Positions 24,623-27,858 of a stretch of DNA of 27,858 bases are shown here, piece by piece. This stretch comes from a virus, in IMG/VR virus record IMGVR_UViG_3300042731_003594, positions 1 to 27,858 of that record. One strand, written 5' to 3'. Positions within the stretch are counted from its first letter, which is position 1. Every line of letters begins with the position of its first letter. The notes beneath the pieces were generated by a model. The model made no database searches and was not told the origin of the DNA. It worked only from the letters and a program-made list of their open reading frames with translations. Made by a program: the position numbers and the translations under genes.

Positions 24623-26202
24623 GATTTAACCTTTGGTCTATATTTATGATATTCACCATCTTTTTCATTTTTTGTCATATTTGGAGGAAATGCATTTTTT
24701 GCACAAAACGCAAGTGTTTCAATTGTATCGTCATGCCCCATCCTTGGCCCAAACATAATGATTTCGTCAATTAAGTCTACATGTCCTTTTCTAAGGAATA
24801 TAGTTCTAAGAGAAAATCTTCCATTTAAAATACTATAAATTTTATTGCGTTTTTCACGGCCACCCGGTTTCTCTGATATAATAGAAATATCAAATCTATT
24901 TCTCAAGATACGCTGATCATCAAGTGATTGCATTACACTACGTGTCATAGCAACGTCTTCAACAGTTCCAGATTCACAATGATATTTATCATACATTTCA
25001 AATATATAATCAACAACGCCTTTATTAAATAATGTACCATCTGGATTTCTTCTTCCACTTGTTGGAATTGATCTATGTCTTTCATAGTCAAGTACATATA
25101 AATTATTTAATGAATCAACCGCACAAACCATTATAACACTAAAATCTGATTCTTTCGTGTCAATATCAGTAGCAGGATCACAACCAAGAAATATATTTAC
25201 TGGAAATTTTTCACCATTCCATATTAAATAATTTATACCAGTATTTTCATCGTAATTATATATAGCTTCATGATATTGAATCATATCACGTGTAAATAAC
25301 GCATCTTCTTCACTTTGAACTTCCATTTGATATTCTTGGAAGAACTTTGCTGGTTGTCCAGAATCTCTATAAAATCTTTTCTTTTCTTCAATTATTTCAG
25401 GAGTGAAAAATGATGGCCATAATAAAGATCCATCTTGCTGAATACATTTTCTTGTATATACAGTCCATTCAAATGGTTCTTCTTTTTCACATGCACGTTT
25501 ATAGTTTATTAACATATTATTAATAAAACTATCAAAATGAACAGGTGTACCATTAACTCTTAATCTTCCAGTATGCGGTTCAAGTGCAGGATAAACAACA
25601 GCCGTAATTAATGAAGAATTTTTATCACGTGCCTCCTTTGTAATTGTATTCGCTTCGTGCTCAAAATCATCCAAACAAAGGAGATCATATCTTCTATGAA
25701 GTTTAGCCCCACCACGTATACCAGAAATATTTGATCTGCTTACAAGCTTATTGGGTTCACAATCATAACCAAGCGGATTTTTAAATGAACGTGTTTCAAT
25801 ATCCTCTCCAGTCCATTTATCTTTACTTCTTATATCCCCGAAATAATATAATATTTTTTCATTATATTGTATATGATATTTAATATAATCAACAAGACCA
25901 AGTGCAAGTTTTTGCGTTGCAGAAACAAACCCATAAAAATGATAATCCTCATCAAATAGAAAATCTTTTATGACACTTGCTTTTGTTAAAATACTTTTAC
26001 CGTGTCCTCTTGGAATAAATATACCAAGCTTTCTAACATTCTTATCATCAATTAAATCAGAAATCTCATAATGAAACGCAGGAGTTTCGGATCTCATGTA
26101 ATCATCGGGCAAAAATAATTTACCAAACGCTATTAAATCATTTTTGGCTAACAATAAAGCTTCTTCTGCCTTTGATATGTTTTGAGAATTTATATTAAAC
26201 AT
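24607..26202 (-). CDS. terL: Terminase large subunit
   Basis: 531 residues, coupled to the upstream gene by TAATG. The ATPase half shows Walker A PRGHGKS (64-70), Walker B YDLLCLDDFEHE (172-183) and the coupling motif RVNGTP (215-220). The nuclease half shows GCDPATDIDTKESDF (340-354, Asp342 and Asp353 as candidate metal ligands) and MGHDDTIETLA (488-498, Asp491/Asp492), the RNase H-like endonuclease that cuts the DNA concatemer. This is the motor that pumps DNA through the portal. Length is typical (about 480-600). Together with the putative small subunit upstream it forms the packaging complex. The identification is firm. Confidence 0.95.
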   Translation of the reverse strand: MFNINSQNISKAEEALLLAKNDLIAFGKLFLPDDYMRSETPAFHYEISDLIDDKNVRKLGIFIPRGHGKSILTKASVIKDFLFDEDYHFYGFVSATQKLALGLVDYIKYHIQYNEKILYYFGDIRSKDKWTGEDIETRSFKNPLGYDCEPNKLVSRSNISGIRGGAKLHRRYDLLCLDDFEHEANTITKEARDKNSSLITAVVYPALEPHTGRLRVNGTPVHFDSFINNMLINYKRACEKEEPFEWTVYTRKCIQQDGSLLWPSFFTPEIIEEKKRFYRDSGQPAKFFQEYQMEVQSEEDALFTRDMIQYHEAIYNYDENTGINYLIWNGEKFPVNIFLGCDPATDIDTKESDFSVIMVCAVDSLNNLYVLDYERHRSIPTSGRRNPDGTLFNKGVVDYIFEMYDKYHCESGTVEDVAMTRSVMQSLDDQRILRNRFDISIISEKPGGREKRNKIYSILNGRFSLRTIFLRKGHVDLIDEIIMFGPRMGHDDTIETLAFCAKNAFPPNMTKNEKDGEYHKYRPKVKSWVIA

Positions 26203-26348
26203 TAACGCCTTTTGGCTCTTTTCCCTTTATCATGTATTCTTTTTTCAATTCTTGAAAGCGTACCATAAATATATGCATCAAGTCTTTTACCTTTAAGCCC
26301 CTTATTCCTGCCCTGTTTCTCCAATTTCTTGTGTAGAACTTCTGGCAT
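26202..26348 (-). CDS. Small basic protein between terminase genes
   Basis: The start at 26348 (48 residues) is decided by GGAGAG 7 bases upstream; two earlier in-frame ATGs (26366, 26363) lack a ribosome site and lie deeper in the TerS gene. Sequence MPEVLHKKLEKQGRNKGLKG and on is highly basic and ends KRIHDKGKRAKRR. Small proteins starting MP-x-x-LxKKLxKxGxxKGLKG are common in phages near packaging genes and are generally unnamed. The charge suggests nucleic acid binding. It overlaps the putative TerS gene by 47 bases. Confidence 0.6.
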   Translation of the reverse strand: MPEVLHKKLEKQGRNKGLKGKRLDAYIYGTLSRIEKRIHDKGKRAKRR

Positions 26349-27129
26349 TTTCAGTCTCTCCATCATTGCTAATAATTTCAAAATCTGCATCTTTTGGCCT
26401 TTGTGCTAATGTTAAATCACCGCCAGAAAAACCATGAAATGCACCAAGCAATTGTCCTGTTTCTTTTTTTACGTCTCCTTTTGTACCAATAATTTCACCA
26501 ATATTATTAACAGCTTCTAATTTAACCTTATCACTTATAGAGGTTTCTGCAATTGATTTTAAATTATTCAAAACCCATTCATGGTTTAGCCCAAGAGACT
26601 TCGCAACATCTTTAGCACTTTCACTCAAAGCCTTAAGTATCCTTTCTTGTTTTAATAGAAACACAACTTTATCTTTTGTGTTTCTAATATCTTTTGGTTT
26701 ATATACTTGATTATAAGCATCCTCAAAATTATTTCCAATTATAGACAATGCAATCCATTTTGCTTCCGCTCTGCTTAATCCTTTTCTATTCAATTTTGCA
26801 TCATGTGAATTTTCATAATTAATTGAGAACATGTATCTGTTTTTATGTTTATTTAAGTCCGTATCCATTTCTTTTGAATACGTACAATTGAATGTTCCTA
26901 CTGCTGTTCCAACATAATAAGATTCATCGTATACTTTTTTCATGTGACCCTTACGCAATATTTGACATATACGATTATCATCTGAAATTACCCAATCATA
27001 TCTATCTGCTATTCTCCAATTATCTTTTATTTCTGGTAATTTTTTCCCGAGATATCTATAATGTTCCTTCATTTCATCAAGAGAATCATATATGTAATGA
27101 CGTATATTTTTTATATCAACATAGTCCAT
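26302..27129 (-). CDS. Putative terminase small subunit
   Basis: 275 residues, start coupled to the first gene by TAATG. Position directly before the large subunit is typical for TerS. The C-terminal half contains a likely DNA-binding helical segment: LSESAKDVAKSLGLNHEWVL (about 172-191) then VKLEAVNNIGEIIGTKGD, a pattern frequent in TerS proteins whose helix-turn-helix recognises pac or cos. The first 130 residues contain RYDWVISDDNRICQILRKGH and are of unknown family; they include a Tyr-rich beta region. The end is acidic and Ser/Thr-rich, probably the tail that contacts TerL. TerS families diverge strongly, so this is a context-based call with a modest motif. Confidence 0.65.
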   Translation of the reverse strand: MDYVDIKNIRHYIYDSLDEMKEHYRYLGKKLPEIKDNWRIADRYDWVISDDNRICQILRKGHMKKVYDESYYVGTAVGTFNCTYSKEMDTDLNKHKNRYMFSINYENSHDAKLNRKGLSRAEAKWIALSIIGNNFEDAYNQVYKPKDIRNTKDKVVFLLKQERILKALSESAKDVAKSLGLNHEWVLNNLKSIAETSISDKVKLEAVNNIGEIIGTKGDVKKETGQLLGAFHGFSGGDLTLAQRPKDADFEIISNDGETENARSSTQEIGETGQE

Positions 27130-27365
27130 TATCTTAAAACCTTATTTTTAATTTTTTTATACTTATATCTATTCTCTTGTAATTTAGGACATCCAATCAT
27201 ATCTTTTATTTTATTTGTATGTAATCCATTTTTATCCATACCTTTTAAATTGCTACCGCAATATAATAATTTTATATCAACATTTTCTTCATAACTATGG
27301 TCACCATTCTTTGTTGCACAATGTGCACATTTATTTTTATTGTTAAGCGGACACGCTATAAACAT
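27129..27365 (-). CDS. Cys-rich small protein, first gene of the leftward operon
   Basis: 78 residues, ATG preceded by AAAGGAGGATAT, 17 bases downstream of the predicted transcription start. Cysteines at 5, 13, 16, 36 and 59 (including C-x2-C at 13-16), with His15 and His23, suggest a small zinc-binding fold. The C-terminus is strongly basic (NRYKYKKIKNKVLR). No family is recognised. As the leading gene of the structural operon, with packaging genes behind it, it may be an HNH-like remnant, a regulator or a packaging accessory. The HNH guess is weak: the catalytic His-Asn-His triad is not visible. Confidence 0.6.
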   Translation of the reverse strand: MFIACPLNNKNKCAHCATKNGDHSYEENVDIKLLYCGSNLKGMDKNGLHTNKIKDMIGCPKLQENRYKYKKIKNKVLR

Positions 27366-27388
27366 ATATCCTCCTTTGGTTACAGTAC

Positions 27389-27417
27389 AATATACAAAAT
27401 TTTTAATTAAATGTCAA
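27389..27417 (-). promoter_or_regulatory. Leftward sigma70-like promoter for the structural operon
   Basis: Minus strand TTGACA (27417-27412), a 17-base spacer, TATATT (27394-27389). This is a consensus -35 with a near-consensus -10 at ideal spacing. The start site would be near 27382, leaving about 17 bases of leader containing AAAGGAGG before the ATG at 27365. No other gene lies between. Confidence 0.85.
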
Positions 27418-27446
27418 TAGAAAATATTAACATGCTGAAAAAAATC

Positions 27447-27469
27447 GGCCCAATTACGCTAACGGCGGG
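27447..27469. promoter_or_regulatory. GC-rich imperfect dyad between divergent promoters
   Basis: A short GC-rich patch, GGCCCAATTACGCTAACGGC and following, with a TTA-CGC-TAA core and flanking CC/GG. It lies in an otherwise A+T-rich control region, about 30 bases upstream of the leftward promoter -35 and 42 bases upstream of the first rightward -35. It could be an operator for a divergent regulator. It is not a clean terminator because no long stem forms. Confidence 0.3.
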
Positions 27470-27510
27470 AAAAGCTGGTTAATAAAAAACAAACAACTCA
27501 AAAAAAATAC

Positions 27511-27539
27511 TTGACTTTTTAAAAAATATTTTGTATTTT
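27511..27539 (+). promoter_or_regulatory. Rightward sigma70-like promoter 1
   Basis: TTGACT (27511-27516), 17 bases, TATTTT (27534-27539). It has the same ACTTGACTTTT start as promoter 2. Its -10 region overlaps the first TTATAAA element of the 27-bp phased array, so a protein bound there could block it. A transcript from here would cross the array before reaching the gene at 27734. Confidence 0.6.
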
Positions 27540-27653
27540 ATAAAGTTTAAACGTTTATAAAAGATTATAAACTATTTAAACTTTTAAAAGATTATAAACG
27601 TATGTATTATAATATACTTTATAAACTATTTAAACTTTTAAAAGATTATAAAC
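27538..27653 (+). repeat. Five TTATAAA elements at exact 27-bp spacing
   Basis: TTATAAAG at 27538 and TTATAAAC at 27565, 27592, 27619 and 27646: four successive steps of exactly 27 bp. An inverted GTTTATAA at 27553 pairs with the second element as GTTTATA-n6-TATAAAC. The longer form AAAAGATTATAAAC occurs at 27559, 27586 and 27640. Such a regular array between two promoters looks like an iteron set (replication initiator) or tandem operator sites. Confidence 0.75.
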
Positions 27654-27658
27654 GTATG
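27565..27658 (+). repeat. 40-bp perfect direct repeat, period 54 bp
   Basis: The 40 bases at 27565-27604 and at 27619-27658 are identical. Each contains the 10-bp palindrome CTTTTAAAAG (27581-27590 and 27635-27644) between two TTATAAAC elements. The 54-bp period is twice the 27-bp phase, so the array arose by doubling of a two-element unit. Confidence 0.9.
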
Positions 27659-27677
27659 CAAAAAAATAAAAAAATGC

Positions 27678-27706
27678 TTGACTTTTACATTTTTTTTTCG
27701 TATATT
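27678..27706 (+). promoter_or_regulatory. Rightward sigma70-like promoter 2
   Basis: TTGACT (27678-27683), 17 bases, TATATT (27701-27706, part of TATATTATA). It is nearly identical in its boxes and the preceding TTCG to the scaffold promoter at 21444-21472. The start site near 27713 leaves about 20 bases of leader with GGAG before the ATG at 27734. Confidence 0.85.
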
Positions 27707-27733
27707 ATAAGTGTTGATAAAATTGGAGATTTT

Positions 27734-27858
27734 ATGAAAACCCTTGAAGTAAAAACATTTTTAGCTAAAGGACTTCCAGAAAAAAAAGAAGTATATCAAG
27801 TTCCAAATGAAGTATATTCTTATGTAACAAATTTAATAAGACAAGTTACTGCTTTAAA
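27734..27858 (+). CDS. First gene of a rightward operon, N-terminus only
   Basis: The only plus-strand gene supported here: ATG at 27734 with TTGGAGATTTT before it and a strong promoter about 30 bases upstream. 41 complete codons are visible, beginning MKTLEVKTFLAKGLPEKKEV; the frame is open to the window edge. The piece is Lys/Val/Tyr-rich and has no recognisable motif. Being the first gene of the divergent transcript it probably belongs to the early or replication module. The frame is also open upstream to 27551 through the repeats, but no ribosome site supports a longer protein. Confidence 0.7.
   Translation, partial: MKTLEVKTFLAKGLPEKKEVYQVPNEVYSYVTNLIRQVTAL

Noticed and set aside
27129-27365. 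HNH endonuclease call for the first small gene
   Set aside because: Cysteine pairs suggest zinc binding, but no HNH catalytic pattern is visible; left as Cys-rich protein.
27538-27658. CRISPR-like array
   Set aside because: Only two 40-bp copies with a 14-bp gap, no variable spacers of normal length and no cas genes.
27602-27733. Upstream ATG giving a longer rightward protein
   Set aside because: It has no ribosome site, would translate the repeats and promoter 2, and the ATG at 27734 has a good site.
1-27858. Integrase, repressor, attachment site, tRNA or DNA polymerase
   Set aside because: I looked for tyrosine/serine recombinase motifs, polymerase motifs and cloverleaf sequences and saw none. 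Lifestyle therefore cannot be decided from this window.

Overview
The window reads as the late half of a tailed bacteriophage genome, or of a prophage; nothing visible decides which. It is clearly A+T-rich. Twenty-six genes run leftward (minus strand) from about 27.37 kb down to base 1, tightly packed and mostly joined by TAATG or ATGA junctions or short overlaps. One rightward gene starts at the right edge. The phage type is short-tailed (podovirus-like): a P22-like portal with a C-terminal helical barrel, a separate scaffold gene, neck/adaptor-like proteins, a large beta-rich tail nozzle candidate and a final group of putative internal (ejection) virion proteins, with no sheath, tail tube or tape-measure gene. 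The host is a bacterium: there are strong AGGAGG ribosome sites, sigma70-like TTGAC-17-TATATT promoters, Sec signal peptides, a lipobox and a peptidoglycan amidase. A Gram-negative host is plausible but unproven.

Layout in transcription order (right to left). 27.37-27.73 kb is a 368-bp divergent control region with one leftward and two rightward sigma70-like promoters and an array of TTATAAA sites spaced exactly 27 bp apart. 24.6-27.4 kb is packaging: a Cys-rich small protein, a putative terminase small subunit, a small basic protein and TerL. 23.7-24.6 kb is a collagen-like, FN3-containing lipoprotein gene wedged between terminase and portal. 18.5-23.7 kb is head morphogenesis: portal, a promoter overlapping the portal stop codon, scaffold, major capsid protein and a small putative decoration protein, closed by a hairpin terminator. 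16.6-18.4 kb holds two glycosyltransferase-like genes. 11.0-16.7 kb holds neck/appendage genes: an adaptor-like protein with a long hendecad coiled coil, a DUF2341/PKD protein, a small paralogue of its C-terminal domain, and a second adaptor-like protein. 7.7-11.0 kb holds three consecutive genes whose products carry Sec signal peptides although at least one looks like a tail fibre. 5.5-7.7 kb is a lysis-like cassette (amidase, three membrane proteins) with an embedded RNase H-like exonuclease. 0-5.4 kb holds the nozzle candidate and the internal-virion group, whose last gene runs off the window.

The logic is: package DNA (TerS/TerL), build the head (portal, scaffold, capsid, decoration), attach neck and nozzle, add appendages, lyse the cell. 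The unusual layer is the set of four exported products (one lipoprotein and three signal-peptide proteins) inside the structural operon, two glycosyltransferases, and PKD, FN3 and collagen-like modules. Together they suggest a phage that invests in surface-exposed proteins, either on virions or on the infected host. That interpretation is inference. No integrase, repressor, polymerase, tRNA or CRISPR was recognised.
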